Shown: positions 42,309 through 56,989, counted from the stretch's first letter. The stretch is 64,000 nt of DNA from Glycine soja (GCF_004193775.1 NC_041006.1:24448644-24512643), one strand, 5' to 3'. Notes: generated by a model from the sequence alone, not told the origin. Translations and numbers: made by a program.

Positions 42309-44440
42309 TGTCGCAACCTACCCTTCGGCGGGAGGGCGACGCGTGACTCGCGGGATGCGTGTTCCACGAAAGGAATACGCGCGGAGTCGCCACCAACGTT
42401 TATTTGAGGAAAACGTCGGAAAAACCGGAAAAGACGCAATCTACAAACTTTTAAGTGAAAGGTTCGGGAGTTGTATTTACGCGCGGGGAAGGTATTAGCA
42501 CCCCACACGTCCGTCACAAGGGACGACAACCTTTAATCGAATGTGCAAACATGACTTTGATTTTTACGTTCCCTTTTATGTCCTTATATCCTTTATACCC
42601 TTTTTATATTTTTTCTCTTTTTGTGGTCGACAAGGGTGTTTCCCTTTGCTCCTACGTATTCCTCAATTGGGATGAGAAAATCAGACCTACGTAGTTCTTT
42701 CGGAACAAAGTGTTTGGTTTAAGTTTGTTTTTTGTCTTTTTTGCAAAATATGTTTTTTATTTGAACAAAAGGTCATTTAAGGTGTTGGACCATTAAACGG
42801 TCTTTTGATTTTGAAAGGAGAGAAACGTTAAGGCATTGGACCATTAACGATCTCTTGTTTTTGAAAGGAGAGAAACGTTAAGGCATTTGGACCATTAACG
42901 ATCTCTTGGGGTGGTCGACAAAAGCGGGGCTTTTGCTCCTACGTATCCTCAATTGCGATGAGGAAATCAGACCTACGTAGTTCTTGCAAAAGCGGTAAAG
43001 TTACATGTTGATTTTATGCTTTTGAACGGTCCATGTTAACCGATAAAAGCAAAGAGGACCGTTTAAGGCGTTGGACCTTAAAACGGTTTTTAGTGATTTT
43101 CGGACAAAACTTGATTTGTGAGTCTATTTTAGTCTTAGTTTCACTTTGGTTATTAATCAATTCATTCAAGGAAACTTCCAAAGAAAAACGTCCGATTGAT
43201 TTTTTTAATTTATTTTATTCAAAGATATTTTGATTATTTTATTATTATTTTACTTTTTTTGGTTTAACCGAGGTTATAGCGTGAACGATCGGTTAGATTT
43301 CGTTTTAACAGTGATTAAACGAGATTACAACACAAATGATCGGTTGAAATTCATTTTATCATTTATTAGACGAGAAAACGGCTTAAATAAATGGTTAAAG
43401 CACGTTAAAAACGGAAGAAAAGAAAACTGAAAGTAAACGAAATTAAAGTGAAAGTAGACAAAACAAGAAATGAATTGAAAGTCTCGGATTCGAAAACTTA
43501 CCCGTTGAAGAACGAAGAACGAACGAAGAACGGATGAAGAACGGTGAAGAACGACGAAGAACGATGAAGAATTTCCACAGAATCGTTTACGGAAGCGTTA
43601 CGGAAGTACTTCGACTTGATTTTTCTTCACGAAAACGTGTTTTTGCCCAAAATAGCCGAAATGCATAGCCAAAGGGGTCTTGAACATTTTGAAACAGCTC
43701 CCCCCTCCCCTATTTATAGAAAAAAAAGGAGGTGCTTGCCGCCCAAAGACTTAATGAAGAAGATTTCTAAGCGCACCCGAATTACTAAGTTCACCCCCCT
43801 TTTCGTATTTTACGGAAAAGTTACGGAAGCCTTACGGAACTGTTTTCGAATTTGATTTTCATCTTTTTTCTTTTCCCTTTTACCAATGTTAAGTGGAATA
43901 TGCTTACCCAAGGTTTTCGGAAATTTTACGGAAGTATTACGGAAGCCGCGGAAGCCCCGAAAACCATTTTTCAAAAACGTGGAGGAGCTTGCCGCCTAGT
44001 TGCTTCCTCCTTAAGCAACCCAACTTCCAAAATGTTCTGGAAGAGCCTAGATTTGAATTGCTATTTACACCCCTATCTTGATAAGTTCACCCCCTTACCT
44101 TTTTTGGTGATTCTTTTTTCGTAAAGTTACGGAAACTTACGAATCTCGTAACGATACTTGTTTTCTTTCCGTAATGTTACGGAACCTTGCGGATTACATA
44201 ATCATCCCCTTTTTGACTTACGGAATGTTACGGAATCTCACTTAATTATGCAACGATGCTTCCATTTGATTTCCGATGTGTCACGGAAACTTACGGATTG
44301 TGCATCAATATTTTTTGGTTTTCCGGCATGTCCTGGAATTTCACAAATTGCCTAATGATGGGTGCCAAGCACCTCACAAGGACCAAAGAAAGGTCGCATG
44401 TCATCAAGCAAAGGTCCCCGGACGAAATTAGGGTATGACA
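42309..44440 (-). repeat. 5' LTR of element B (2132 bp)
   Basis: Same ends as the 3' LTR. Differences I found against 28219-30339: one base at about 42320, G for C at about 43898, C for T at about 43993, G for T at about 44043, and an extra 11 bp (AATTTTACGGA) at about 43921. The primer site lies on its inner side, and CCCAT plus satellite on its outer side. Confidence 0.93.
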
Positions 44441-47400
44441 CCCATGAATTGATTGTCATTCATGCATCCTGCACCATCGAGTCTAGAGCCCCACGAATTT
44501 ATTGCCCTACACTGTTCGTCTATCCTCCACCCTCAAATCTTACCCGGAGCCCCATGAATTGATTATCATTCATGCATCCTCCACCATCGAGTCTGGAGCC
44601 CCACGAATTTATTGCCTAGCGCTATTCGTCTATCCTCCACCTCAAATCTTATCCAAAGCCCCATGAATTGATTGTCATTCATGCATCCTCCACCATCGAG
44701 TCTTAAACCCCACGAATTGATTGCCTAGCACTGTTCGTCTATCCACCACCCTAAAATTTTATCCGGAGCCCCATGAATTGATTGTCATTCATGCATCCTC
44801 CACCATCGAGTCTGGAGCCCCACGAATTGATTGTCTAGCGCTGTTCGTCTATCCTCTACCCTCAAATCTTTACCGGAGCCCCATGAATTAATTGTCATTC
44901 ATGCATCCTCGACCATCGAGTCTGGAGCCCCAAGAATTGATTGCCTAACGTTGTTCATCTATACTTCACCCTTAAATCTTATCCAGAGCCCCATGAATTG
45001 ATAGTCATTCATGCTTCCTCCACCATTGAGTCTGGAGCCCCACGAAGTGATTTCCTAGCAATGTTCGTCTATCCTCCACCGTCAAATCTTATCCAGAGGC
45101 CCATGAATTGATTGTCATTCATGCATCCTCCACCATCGAGTCTGAAGCCGCACGAATTGATTGCCTAGCGCTGTTCGTCTATCCACCACCCTCAAATTTT
45201 ATCCGGAGCCCCATGAATTGATTGTCATTCATGCATCCTCCACCATCAAGCCTGGAGCCCCACGAATTGATTGCCTAGCGCTGTTCATCTATCCTCTTCC
45301 CTCAAATCTTATCCGGAGCCCCATGAATTGATTGTCATTCATGCATCCTCCACCATCGAATCTGGAGCCCCACGAATTGATTGTCTAGCGTTGTTCGTCT
45401 ATCCTCTACCCTCAAATCTTTACCGGAGCCCCATGAATTGATTGTCACTCATGCATCCTCGACCATCGAGTCTGGATCCCCATGAATTGATTGCCTAACG
45501 CTGTTCATCTATCCTTCACCCACAAATCTTATCCAGAGCCCCATGAATTGATAGTCATTCATGCTTCCTCCACCATCGAGTCTGGAACCCCATGAATTGA
45601 TTGCCTAGCACTGTTCGTCTATCCTCCACCCTCAAATCTTATCCAGAGCCCCATGAATTGATTGCCATTCATGCATCCTCCACCATCGAGTCTGAAACCC
45701 CACGAATTGATTGCCTAGCACTGTTCATCTATCCACCACCCTAAAATTTTATCCGGAGCCCCATGAATTGATTATCATTCATGCATCCTCCACCATCGAG
45801 CCTGGAGCCCCACGAATTGATTGCCTAGCGCTGTTCATCTATCCTCCACCCTCAAATCTTATCCAGAGCCCCATGAATTGATTGTCATTCATGCATCCTC
45901 CACCATCGAATCTGGAGCCCCACGAATTGATTGTCTAGCGCTGTTCGTCTATCCTCTACCCTCAAATCTTTACCGGAGCCCCACAAATTGATTGTCATTC
46001 ATGCATCCTCCACCATTGAGTCTGGAGCCCCACGAATTGAATTCCTAGCGTTGTTCATCTATCCTCCACCCTCAAATCTTATCCAGAGCCCCATAAATTG
46101 ATTGTCATTCATGCATCCTGCACCATCGAGTCTAGAGCCCCACGAATTTATTGCCCTACACTGTTCGTCTATCCTCCACCCTCAAATCTTACCCGGAGGC
46201 CCATGAATTGATTATCATTCATGCATCCTCGACCATCGAGTCTGGAGCCCCACGAATTTATTGCCTAGCGCTATTCGTCTATCCTCCACCTCAAATCTTA
46301 TCCAAAGCCCCATGAACTGATTGCCATTCATGCATCCTCCACCATCGAGTCTTAAACCCCACGAATTTATTGCCTAGCACTGTTCGTCTATCCACCACCC
46401 TAAAATTTTATCCGGAGCCCCATGAATTGATTGTCATTCATGCATCCTCCACCATCGAGCCTGGAGCCCCACGAATTGATTGCCTAGCGCTGTTCATCTA
46501 TCCTCCACCCTCAAATCTTATCCGGAGCCCCATGAATTGATTGTCATTCATGCATCCTCCACCATCGAATCTGGAGCCCCACGAATTGATTGTCTAGCGC
46601 TGTTCGTCTATCCTCTACCCTCAAATCTTTACCGGAGCCCCACAAATTGATTGTCATTCATGCATCCTCCACCATTGAGTCTGGAGCCCCACGAATTAAA
46701 TTCCTAGCGTTGTTCATCTATCCTCCACCCTCAAATCTTATCCAGAGCCCCATGAATTGATTGTCATTCATGCATCCTGCACCATCGAGTCTAGAGCCCC
46801 ACGAATTTATTGCCCTACACTGTTCGTCTATCCTCCACCCTCAAATCTTACCCGGAGGCCCATGAATTGATTATCATTCATGCATCCTCGACCATCGAGT
46901 CTGGAGCCCCACGAATTTATTGCCTAGCGCTATTCGTCTATCCTCCACCTCAAATCTTATCCAAAGCCCCATGAACTGATTGCCATTCATGCATCCTCCA
47001 CCATCGAGTCTTAAACCCCACGAATTTATTGCCTAGCACTGTTCGTCTATCCACCACCCTAAAATTTTATCCGGAGCCCCATGAATTGATTGTCATTCAT
47101 GCATCCTCCACCATCGAGCCTGGAGCCCCACGAATTGATTGCCTAGCGCTGTTCATCTATCCTCCACCCTCAAATCTTATCCGGAGCCCCATGAATTGAT
47201 TGTCATTCATGCATCCTCCACCATCGAATCTGGAGCCCCACGAATTGATTGTCTAGCGCTGTTCGTCTATCCTCTACCCTCAAATCTTTACCGGAGCCCC
47301 ACAAATTGATTGTCATTCATGCATCCTCCACCATTGAGTCTGGAGCCCCACGAATTAAATTCCTAGCGTTGTTCATCTATCCTCCACCCTCAAATCTTAT

Positions 47401-50400
47401 CCAGAGCCCCATGAATTGATTGTCATTCATGCATCCTGCACCATCGAGTCTAGAGCCCCACGAATTTATTGCCTTACACTGTTCGTCTATCCTCCACCCT
47501 CAAATCTTACCCGGAGCCCCATGAATTGATTATCATTCATGCATCCTCCACCATCGAGTCTGGAGCCCCACGAATTTATTGCCTAGCGCTATTCGTCTAT
47601 CCTCCACCTCAAATCTTATCCAGAGCCCCATGAATTGATTGCCATTCATGCATCCTCCACCATCGAGTCTTAAACCCCACGAATTGATTGCCTAGCACTG
47701 TTCGTCTATCCACCACCCTAAAATTTTATCCGGAGCCCCATGAATTGATTGTCATTCATGCATCCTCCACCATCGAGTCTGGAGCCCCACGAATTGATTG
47801 TCTAGCGCTGTTCGTCTATCCTCTACCCTCAAATCTTTACCGGAGCCCCATGAATTGATTGTCATTCATGCATCCTCGACCATCGAGTCTGGAGCCCCAA
47901 GAATTGATTGCCTAACGTTGTTCATCTATACTTCACCCATAAATCTTATCCAGAGCCCCATGAATTGATAGTCATTCATGCTTCCTCCACCATCGAAACT
48001 GGAGCCCCACGAAGTGATTTCCTAGCAATGTTCGTCTATCCTCCACCGTCAAATCTTATACAGAGGCCCATGAATTGATTGTCATTCATGCATCCTCCAC
48101 CATCGAGTCTGAAGCCGCACGAATTGATTGCCTAGCGTTGTTCGTCTATCCACCACCCTCAAATTTTATCCGGAGCTCCATGAATTGATTGTCATTCATG
48201 CATCCTCCACCATCAAGCCTGGAGCCCCACGAATTGATTGCCTAGCGCTGTTCATCTATCCTCCTCCCTCAAATCTTATCCGGAGCCCCATGAATTGATT
48301 GTCATTCATGCATCCTCCACCATCGAATCTGGAGCCCCACGAATTGATTGTCTAGCGCTGTTCGTCTATCCTCTACCCTCAAATCTTTACCGGAGCCCCA
48401 TGAATTGATTGTCACTCATGCATCCTCGACCATCGAGTCTGGAGCCCCACGAATTGATTGCCTAACTCTGTTCATCTATCCTTCACCCACAAATCTTATC
48501 CAGAGCCCCATGAATTGATAGTCATTCATGCTTCCTCCACCATCGAGTCTGGAACCCCATGAATTCATTGCCTAGCACTGTTCGTGTATCCTCCACCCTC
48601 AAATCTTATCCAGAGCCCCATGAATTGATTGCCATTCATTCATCCTCCACCATCGAGTCTGAAACCCCACGAATTGATTGCCTAGCACTGTTCGTCAATC
48701 CACCACCCTAAAATTTTATCCGGAGCCCCATGAATTGATTGTCATTCATGCATCCTCCACCATCGAGCCTGGAGCCCCACGAATTGATTGCCTAGCGCTG
48801 TTCATCTATCCTCCACCCTCAAATCTTATCCGGAGCCCCATGAATTGATTGTCATTCATGCATCCTCCACCATCGAATCTGGAGCCCCACGAATTGATTG
48901 TCTAGCGCTGTTCGTCTATCCTCTACCCTCAAATCTTTACCGGAGCCCCATGAATTGATTGTCATTCATGCATCCTCGACCATCGAGTCTGGAGCCCCAT
49001 GAATTGATTGCCTAACGTTGTTCATCTTTCCTTCACCCTTAAATCTTATCCAGAGCCCCATGAATTGATTGTCATTAATGCATCCTCCACCATCGAGTCT
49101 GGAGCCCCACAAATTGATTGCCTAGCACTGTTCGTCTATCCACCACCCTAAAATTTTATCCAGAGCCCCATGAATTGATTGCCATTCATGCATCCTCCAC
49201 CATCGAGTCTGAAACCCAACGAATTGATTGCCTAGCACTGTTCGTCTATCCACCACCCTAAAATTTTATCCGGAGCCCCATGAATTGATTGTCATTCATG
49301 CATCCTCCACCATCGAGCCTGGAGCCCCACGAATTGATTGCCTAGCGCTGTTCATCTATCCTCCACCCTCAAATCTTATCCGGAGCCCCATGAATTGATT
49401 GTCATTGATGCATCCTCCACCATCGAGTCTGGAGCCCCACAAATTGATTGTCTAGCGCTGTTCGTCTATCCTCTACCCTCAAATCTTTACCGGAGCCCCA
49501 TGAATTGATTGTCATTCATGCATCCTCGACCATCGAGTCTGGAGCCCCACGAATTGATTGCCTAGCACTGTTCGTCTATCCTCCACCCTCAAATCTTATC
49601 CAGAGGCCCATGAATTGATTATCATTCCTACAGCCTCCACCATCGACTCTTGAGCCCCACGAATTGATTACCTAGCGCTGTTCGTCTATCCTCCACCTCA
49701 AATCTTATCCAGAGCCCCATGAATTGATTACCATTCATGCATCCTCCACCATCGAGTCTGAAACCCAACGAATTGATTGCCTAGCATTGTTCGTCTATCC
49801 ACCACCCTAATATGTTATCCGGAGCCCCATCAATTGATTGTCATTCATGCATCCTCCACCATCGAGCCTGAGGCCGCACGAATTGATTTCCTAGCGCTGT
49901 TCATCTATCCTCCACCCTCAAATCTTATCCGGAGCCCCATGAATTGATTGTCATTAATGCATCCTCCACCATCGAGTGTGGAGCCCCACGAATTGATTGT
50001 CTAGCGCTTTTCGTCTATCCTCCACCCTCAAATCTTACCCACAGCCCCATGAATTGATTTCCTTCATGCATCCTCCACCATCGAGTCTGGAGCCCCATGA
50101 ATTGATTGCCTAGCGCCGTTCGTCTATCCTCCATCCTCAAATCTTGTCTGGAGTCCCGTGAATTGATTGTGATTCATGCATCCTCCACCATCGAGCCTGG
50201 AGCCCCACGAATTGATTGCCTAGCATTGTTCATCTATCCTCCGCCCTCAAATCTTATCCGGAGCCCCATGAATTGATTGTCATTAATGCATCCTCCACCA
50301 TCGAGTCTGAAACCCAACGAATTGATTGCCTAGCACTGTTCGTCTATCCACCACCCTAAAATTTTATCCAGAGCCCCATGAATAGATTGTGATTCATGCA

Positions 50401-53400
50401 TCCTCCACCATCGAGCCTGGAGCCCCACGAATTGATTGCCTAGCGCTGTTCATCTATCCTCCACCCTCAAATCTTATCCGGAGCCCCATGAATTGATTGT
50501 CATTCATGCATCCTCCACCATCGAGCCTGGAGCCCCACGAATTGATTGCCTAGCGCTGTTCATCTATCCTCCACCCTCAAATCTTATCCGGAGCCCCATG
50601 AATTGATTGTCATTAATGCATCCTCCACCATCGAGTCTGGAGCCCCACAAATTGATTGTCTAGCGCTGTTCGTCTATCCTCTACCCTCAAATCTTTACCG
50701 GAGCCCCATGAATTGATTGTCATTCATGCATCCTCGACCATCGAGTCTGGAGCCCCACGAATTGATTGCCTAGCACTGTTCATCTATCCTCCACCCTCAA
50801 ATCTTATCCGGAGCCCCATGAATTGATTGTCATTAATGCATCCTCCACCATCGAGTCTGGAGCCCCACGAATTGATTGTCTAGCGCTGTTCATCTATCCT
50901 TCACCCTTGAATCTTATCCAGAGCCCCATGAATTGATAGTCATTCATGCTTCCTCCACCATCGAGTCTGGAGCCCCACGAAGTGATTTCCTAGCAATGTT
51001 CGTCTATCCTCCACCGTCAAATCTTATCCAGAGGCCCATGAATTGATTGTCATTCATGCATCCTCCACCATCGAGTCTGGAGCCCCACGAATTGATTGCC
51101 TAAAGCTGTTCATCTATCCTTCACCCACAAATCTTATCCAGAGCCCCATGAATTGATAGTCATTCAAGCTTCCTCCACCATCGAGTCTGGAGCCCCATGA
51201 ATTTATTGCCTAGCACTGTTCGTCTATCCTCCACCCTCAAATCTTATCCAGAGGCCCATGAATTGATTATCATTCCTGCAGCCTCCACCATCGACTCTTG
51301 AGCCCCACAAATTGATTGCCTAGCACTGTTCGTCTATCCTCCACCCTCAAATCTTATTCGGAGCCCCATGAATTGATTGTCATTCATGCATCCTCCACCA
51401 TCAAGTCTGGAGCCCCACGAATTGATTTCCTAGCGCTTTTCGTCTATCCTCCACCCTCAAATCTTACCCACAGCCCCATGAATTGATTTCGTTCATGCAT
51501 CCTCCACCATCGATTCTGGAGCCCCATGAATTGATTGCCTAGCGCCGTTCGTCTATCCTCCATCCTCAAATCTTGTCTGGAGCCCCGTGAATTGATTGTC
51601 ATTCATGCATCCTCCACCATCGAGTCTGGAGCCCCACGAATTGATTGCCTAGCATTGTTCATCTATCCTCCACCCTCAAATCTTATCCGGAGCCCCATGA
51701 ATTGATTGTCATTCTTGCATCCTGCACCATCGAGTCTAGAGCCCCACGAATTTATTGCCCTACACTGTTCGTCTATCCTCCACCCTCAAATCTTACCCGG
51801 AGCCCCATGAATTGATTATCATTCATGCATCCTCCACCATCGAGTCTGGAGCCTCACGAATTTATTGCCTAGCGCTATTCGTCTATCCTCCACCTCAAAT
51901 CTTATCCAGAGCCCCATGAATTGATTGCCATTCATGCATCCTCCACTATCGAGTCTGAAACCCCACGAATTGATTGCCTAGCACTGTTCGTCTATCCACC
52001 ACCCTAAAATTTTATCCGGAGCCCCATGAATTGATTGTCATTCATGCATCCTCCACCATCGAGCCTGGAGCCCCACGAATTGATTGCCTAGCGCTGTTCA
52101 TCTATCCTCCACCCTCAAATCTTATCCGGAGCCCCATGAATTGATTGTCATTAATGCATCCTCCACCATCGAGTCTGGAGCCCCACAAATTGATTGTCTA
52201 GCGCTGTTCGTCTATCCTCTACCCTCAAATCTTTACCGGAGCCCCATGAATTGATTGTCATTCATGCATCCTCGACCATCGAGTCTGGAGCCCCACGAAT
52301 TGATTGCCTAACGTTGTTCATCTATCCTTCACCCTTAAATCTTATCCAGAGCCCCATGAATTGATAGTCATTCATGCTTCCTCCACCATCGAGTCTGGAG
52401 CCCCACGAAGTGATTTCCTAGCAATGTTCGTCTATCCTCCACCGTCAAATCTTATCCAGAGGCCCATGAATTGATTGTCATTCATGCATCCTCCACCTTC
52501 GAGTCTGAAGCCACACGAATTGATTGCCTAGCGCTGTTCGTCTACCCACCACCCTCAAATTTTATCCGGAGCCCCATGAATTGATTGTCATTCATGCATC
52601 CTCCACCATCAAGCCTGGAGCCCCACGAATTGATTGCCTAGCGCTGTTCATCTATCCTCCTCTCTCAAATCTTATCCGGAGCCCCATGAATTGATTGACA
52701 TTCATGCATCCTCCACCATCGAGTCTGGAGCCCCACGAATTGATTGTCTAGCACTGTTCGTCTATCCTCTACCCTCAAATCTTTACCGGAGCCCCATGAA
52801 TTGATTGTCATTCATGCATCCTCGACCATCGAGTCTGGAGCCCCACGAATTGATTGCCTAACGCAGTTCATCTATCCTTCACCCACAAATCTTATCCAGG
52901 GCCCCATGAATTGATAGTCATTCATGCTTCCTCCACCATCGAGTCTGGAGCCCCACGAATTGATTGCCTAGCACTGTTCGTCTATCCTCCACCCTCAAAT
53001 CTTATCCAGAGGCCCATGAATTGATTATCATTCCTGCAGCCTCCACCATCGACTCTTGAGCCCCACAAATTGATTGCCTAGCGCTGTTCGTCTATCCTCC
53101 ACCCTCAAATCTTATTCGGAGCCCCATGAATTGATTGTCATTCATGCATCCTCCACCATCCAGTCTGGAGCCCCACGAATTGATTTCCTAGCGCTTTTCG
53201 TCTATCCTCCACCCTCAAATCTTACCCACAGCCCCATGAACTGATTTCCTTCATGCATCCTCCACCATCGAGTCTGGAGCCCCACGAATTGAATGCCTAG
53301 CGCTGTTCATCTATCCTTCACCCACAAATCTTATCCAGGGCCCCATGAATTGATAGTCATTCATGCTTCCTCCACCATCGAGTCTGGAGCCCCACGAATT

Positions 53401-54694
53401 GATTGCCTAGCACTGTTCGTCTATCCTCCACCCTCAAATCTTATCCAGAGGCCCATGAATTGATTATCATTCCTGCAACCTCCACCATCGACGCTTGAGC
53501 CCCACAAATTGATTGCCTAGCGCTGTTCGTCTATCCTCCACCCTCAAATCCTATCTAAAGCCCCATGATTTGATTGTCATTCATGCATCCTCCACCATCC
53601 AGTCTGGAGCCCCACGAATTGATTTCCTAGCGCTGTTCGTCTATCGTCCACCCTCAAATCTTACCCACAGCCCCATGAATTGATTGTCCTTCATGCATCC
53701 TCCACCATCGAGTCTCGAGCCCCACGAATTGCTTTCCTAGCACTGTTCGTCTATCCTCAACCCTCAAATCTTATTCGGAGCCCCATGAAGTGATTGTCAT
53801 TCATGCATCCTCCACCATTGAGTCTGGAACCCCACGAATTGATTGCCTAGCGTTGTTCATCTATCCTCCACCCTCAAATATAATCCGGTGCCCCACGAAT
53901 TGATTGTCATTCATGCATCCTCCACCATCGAGTTTGGAGCCCCACGAATTGAATGCCTAGCGATGTTCGTATATCCTCCACACTAAAATCTTATCTGGAG
54001 CCCCATGAATTGATTATCATTCATGCATCCTCCACCATTGAGTCTGGATTCCCACGAATTGAATGCCTAGCGTTGTTCATCTATCCTCCACCCTCAAATC
54101 TTATCCGGAGCCCCATGAATCAATTGTCATTCATGCATCCTCCACCATCGAGTCTAGAGCCCCACGAATTGAATGCCTAGCGATGTTCGTCTATCCTCCA
54201 CCCTCAAATCTTATCCGGAGCTCCATGAATTGATTGCCATTCATGCATCCTCCCCCATCGAGTCTGAAGCCCCACGAATTGATTGTCTAGCACTGTTCGT
54301 CTATCCACCACCCTCAAATTTCATCCGGAGACCCATGAATTGATTGTCACTCATGCATCCTCCACCATCGAGCCTGGAGCCCCACGAATTGATTGCCTAG
54401 CGCTGTTCATCTATCCTCCACCCTCAAATCTTATCCGGAGCCCCATGAATTGATTGTCATTCATGCATCCTCCACCATCGAGTCTGGAGCCCCACGAATT
54501 GATTGTCTAGCGCTGTTCGTCTATCCTCCACCCTTAAATCTTACCCGGAGCCCCTTGAATTGATTATCGTTAATGCATCCTCCACCATCGAGTCTGGAGC
54601 CCCAGGAATTTATTGCCTAGCGCTATTCGTCAATCCTCCACCTCAAATCTTATCCGGAGCCCCATGAATTGATTGTCATTCATGCATTCTCCAC
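44441..54694. repeat. 110-bp satellite array, third block (10.3 kb)
   Basis: About 93 monomers. A six-monomer higher-order unit of 659 bp is clear at about 45690-47740 (markers CTTAAACCCC at 46351, 47010, 47669 and GAATTAAATTCC-type at 46021, 46680, 47339). Elsewhere variants are mixed. It ends inside a monomer at 54694, where the LTR of element C begins. No gene in these 10 kb. Confidence 0.96.
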
Positions 54695-56989
54695 TGTCGC
54701 AACCTACCCTTCGGCGGGAGGGCGACGCGTGACTCGCGGGATGCGTGTTCCACGAAAGGAATACGCGCGGAGTCGCCACCAACGTTTATTTGAGGAAAAC
54801 GTCAGAAAAACCGGAAAAGACGCGATCTACGAACTTTTTAGTGAAAGGTTCGGGAGTTGTATTTACGCACGGGGAAGGTATTAGCACCCCACACGTCCGT
54901 CCTAAGGGACGGCAGCCTTTAATCGAATGTGAAAACATGACTTTGATTTTTATGTTCCCTTTTATGTTCTTATATCCTTTATACCCTTTTTATATTTTCT
55001 CTTTTTGTGGTCGACAAGGGTGTTTCCCTTTGCTCCTACGTATTCCTCAATTTGGGATGAGAAAATCAGACCTACGTAGTTCTTTTGGAACAAAGTGTTT
55101 GGTTAAGTTGTTTTTGTCTTTTTTGCAAAATATGTTTTTATTGAACAAAAGGTCATTTAAGGTGTTGAACCATTAAACGGTCTTTTGATTTTGAAAGGGG
55201 AGAAACGTTAAGGCGTTGGACCGTTAACGATCTCTTGTTTTTGAAAGGAGAGAAACGTTAAGGCATTGGACCATTAACGATCTCTTGGGGTGGTCGACAA
55301 AAGCGGGGCTTTTGCTCCTACGTATCCTCAATGAGGAACTCAGACCTACGTAGTTCTTGCAAAAGCGGTAAAGTTACATGTTGATTTTATGCTTTTGAAC
55401 GGTCCATGTTAACCGATAAAAGCAAAGAGGACCGTTTAAGGCGTTGGACCTTAAAACGGTTTTTAGTGATTTTCGGACAAAACTTGATCTGTGAGTCTAT
55501 TTTAGTCTTAGTTTCACTTTGGTTATTAATCAATTCATTCAAGGAAACTTCCAAAGAAAAACGTCCGATTGATTTTTTTAATTTATTTTATTCAAAGATA
55601 TTTTGATTATTTTATTATTATTTTTCAAGATATTTTGATTATTTTATTATTATTTTACTTTTTTGGTTTAACCGAGGTTATAGCGTGAACGATCGGTTAG
55701 ATTTCATTTTAAAAGTGATTAAATGAGATTACAACACAAATGATCGGTTGAAATTCATTTTATCATTATTTAGATGAGAAAACGGCTTAAATAAACGGTA
55801 AAAGCGCGTTAAAGACGGAAGAAAAGAAATCGAAAATAAAGATGAAAGCTTAAAAAAACAAGAAATGAATTGAAAGTCTCGGATTCGAAAACTTACCCGT
55901 TGAAGAACGAAGAACGGACGAAGAACGATGAAGAACGGACGAAAACCTTCACGGATTTGCTTACGGAAACATCTCGGAAGCGTTACGGAAGCACCTCGGC
56001 TTGGATTTTCTTCACGGAAACAATTTTTTTCACCCAAAACAGCTGAAATACATAGCCAGGGGGCTGAGGGATCCTTAGAACAGCCCCCTTCAGCCTTTTT
56101 ATAGGAAAAAGGGGGAGGAGGTTGCCGCCCAGCTCGCCCAGGCGACCTTAGCTCGCCCAGGCGACCTTAGCTCGCCCAGGCGAGCTGGGTTGCTTCCTCC
56201 AGAAGCAACCCAGCTTCAAAAAACGTTCTTGAAGGCCCAATTCAAAATTTCGAAATTGCTATTTGCACCCCCCCAATTTTGATAAGTTCACCCCCCCTCT
56301 TTCGTAATTTACGGAAAAGTTACGGAAGCCTTACGGAAGCATATAGGACTTGATTTTCTTCTTTTTTTCTCTTCCGTCTCACCCATATTAAGTTAATTAT
56401 GCTTATTTAGAGTTATGGGAATTTTACGGAAGCATTACGGGTGTCCCGGAAGCCTCGGAATCCCATTTTTCAACAAAACGGGGGGTGTGGTGGCCATCTA
56501 CCTTGCCCAGGCGAGCTCAGCTCGCCCAGGCGAGCTAGGTTACTTCAATCTTAAGCAAGAAATTGCCCAGAAACCTCTAGAAGGGCCCAGATTCGAAAAT
56601 TACTGTTTGCACCCCCCATTTTTACTAAATACACCCCCCTTTGGCTTTTTTTGGTGATTCTTTTTTCGTAAAGTTACGGAAACTTACGAATTTCGTAACG
56701 ATACTTGTTTTCTTTCCGTAATGTTACGGAACCTTGCGGATTACATAATCATCCCCTTTTTGACTTACGGAATGTTACGGAACCTCACTTAATTATGCAA
56801 CGATGCTTCCATTTGATTTCCGGTGTGTCACGGAAACTTACGGATTGTGCATCAATATTTTTTTTGGTTTTTCGACATGTCCTGGAATTTCACAAATTGC
56901 CTAATGATGGATGCCAAGCACCTCACAAGGACCAAAGAAAGGTCGCATGTCATCAAGCAAAGGTCCCCGGACGAAATTAGGGTATGACA
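54695..56989 (-). repeat. 3' LTR of element C (2295 bp)
   Basis: Plus strand from TGTCGCAACC to GGGTATGACA. Compared with B it has extra GCTCGCCCAGGCGA palindrome copies (56127-56190 and 56508-56540), a 32-bp duplication of ATTTTGATTATTTTATTATT type at about 55600-55650, and a TATA box in reverse at about 56096-56105. It is more diverged from the B LTRs than they are from each other. Confidence 0.92.

Larger units (their letters stand above)
28219..44440 (-). mobile_element. Element B: complete but gag-only non-autonomous Ogre-type element
   Basis: 16,222 bp, minus orientation, bounded by LTRs 42309-44440 (5') and 28219-30339 (3') and flanked by CCCAT. In element order: 5' LTR, primer site, leader, ORF1 (broken), gag (broken), copia solo LTR, 24-bp hairpin minisatellite, truncated accessory ORF, AT repeats, pyrimidine/purine tracts, antisense-intron block, 127-bp array, LTR-start repeats, polypurine tract, 3' LTR. 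No protease, RT, RNase H or integrase motif is visible. LTRs differ by four substitutions and an 11-bp indel by my reading, hence recent movement. Confidence 0.92.

Noticed and set aside
42309..44440. Solo LTR
   Set aside because: A primer site and leader lie on its inner side, and the CCCAT duplication pairs it with the LTR at 28219-30339, so it is the 5' LTR of element B.
44441..54694. Short frames in the satellite (for example 53953-54180)
   Set aside because: Only reflect monomers without stops; equivalent frames appear in each block.
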